This document shows positions 63,576 through 64,000 of a DNA stretch of 64,000 nucleotides, piece after piece. The notes beneath the pieces were generated by a model, which searched no databases, had not been told where the DNA came from, and saw only the letters and a program-made list of their open reading frames with translations. Numbering within the stretch: the first letter of the stretch is position 1; every line of letters begins with the position of its first letter. The position numbers were made by a program, and so were the translations under genes. The stretch is from Nocardioides palaemonis (lineage in GTDB: Bacteria > Actinomycetota > Actinomycetes > Propionibacteriales > Nocardioidaceae), in assembly GCF_018275325.1 (NCBI RefSeq), contig NZ_JAGVQR010000004.1, forward strand, positions 930,001-994,000, in the 5' to 3' direction.

Positions 63576-64000
63576 TTAACCCGCAGCGTCCAGTGCGGGG
63601 AACTCGCCCACCACGGTGGTCCCGCGCCCCGGCGCCGCGTCGAGGCGCAGCGTGCCGCCTGCGGCCTCGATCCGCGCGACCATCCCCTCCAGCCCGCCGC
63701 GGGTGACGCGGGCGGGGTCGAAGCCGCCGCCGTCGTCGGTGACGCGGAAGGCGAGGTGCGGCCGGCCGCGCAGCACCACCAGCAGCTCGGAGGCGCGCGC
63801 GTGCTTGGCCGCGTTGGTCATCGCCTCGAGGATGCAGAAGTAGGCTGCCGCCTCGACCTGCTGGGGATGCCGCTCGACGTCCGCGACGTCGAGGGTCACC
63901 GGCACCGGGGAGCGACGGGCGGTCGCCTGGAGCGCCGCGACGAGGCCGCGCTCGGCGAGCAGCGGGGGATAGATGCCGCGCGCGAGCTCGCGGAGCTCGA
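63576..64000 (-). CDS. NarL-type sensor histidine kinase (partial, C-terminal)
   Basis: Only the C-terminal 141 residues lie in the window; the reading frame is open at its edge. The first visible residues ELRELARGIYPPLLAERGLVAAL are the end of a HisKA_3 dimerisation domain. They are followed by an HATPase domain with ILEAMTNAAKHARA (N box) and VTDDGGGFDPARVTRGGLEGMVARIEAAGGTL (G boxes). Such kinases pair with NarL/LuxR-type regulators, presumably encoded beyond the window. The gene ends 20 bp before the carboxyltransferase start and runs in the same direction. Confidence 0.9.
   Translation of the reverse strand, partial: ELRELARGIYPPLLAERGLVAALQATARRSPVPVTLDVADVERHPQQVEAAAYFCILEAMTNAAKHARASELLVVLRGRPHLAFRVTDDGGGFDPARVTRGGLEGMVARIEAAGGTLRLDAAPGRGTTVVGEFPALDAAG

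Overview
The window is very GC-rich, densely coded DNA from an actinobacterium, most likely Nocardioides or a close relative in the Nocardioidaceae. This placement is an inference. It rests on extreme third-position GC, frequent GTG starts and GTGA/ATGA gene overlaps, a proteasome activator of the Bpa family ending in an HbYX tail, DUF5926/SEC-C, DUF6457 and EcsC proteins, and several families of palindromic intergenic repeats. I found no rRNA, tRNA, phage, transposase, CRISPR array or replication origin. It looks like a stretch of ordinary chromosome.

Layout. 1-4.8 kb: a YihY/BrkB membrane protein (cut by the window edge), a Vps62-like exported protein, a GlsB-type and a DUF2238-type membrane protein, and a cation diffusion facilitator (CDF). 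4.9-7.5 kb: a two-component system divergent from a DUF2231 membrane protein. The same OmpR-type direct repeat lies before the CDF gene, before the regulator and before the DUF2231 gene, which suggests one metal-responsive regulon. 7.5-16.8 kb: an MFS exporter, an exported protein, an aldo/keto reductase, membrane proteins, a stand-alone biotinyl carrier, a nitrilase-family amidohydrolase, a MobA-like/DUF6457 pair, a quinone oxidoreductase and Bpa. 16.8-22.6 kb: a tandem-repeat array, two HAD phosphatases, serS, a PAP2-diacylglycerol kinase fusion and a 32-bp repeat field.

22.6-32 kb: a complete kdpFABCDE potassium-uptake operon on the minus strand, flanked by a divergent PhoU-like gene and a separate DUF4118-GAF protein that resembles the middle of KdpD without its kinase. 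All three transcription units carry the same array of heptamers with its first base exactly 41 bp from the start codon. I read this as a KdpE regulon and consider it the strongest new observation in the window.

32-46.7 kb: a DUF4446 protein, prephenate dehydratase, a GDT1-type transporter, a DUF6058-like/GNAT fusion, a DUF559 nuclease-like gene bracketed by two 61-bp palindromic elements, arginine deiminase, a cNMP-binding protein next to a class III cyclase, a GNAT, a SEC-C protein, a GDPD, exported proteins including a small M15-type peptidase, a LysE exporter, a GH114 protein, and a TerC transporter behind a yybP-ykoY manganese riboswitch. 46.8-58.9 kb: a flavin disulfide-type oxidoreductase, an AAA ATPase, a Fpg/Nei glycosylase, a ClpX-type zinc-finger protein, a lipoprotein, leucyl/phenylalanyl-tRNA-protein transferase, a calcium-binding repeat protein, EcsC, a GNAT, and a tightly overlapped sulfotransferase-unknown-sulfotransferase operon. 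58.9-64 kb: HMG-CoA lyase and both subunits of a biotin-dependent acyl-CoA carboxylase, together probably leucine catabolism, followed by a histidine kinase cut by the window edge.
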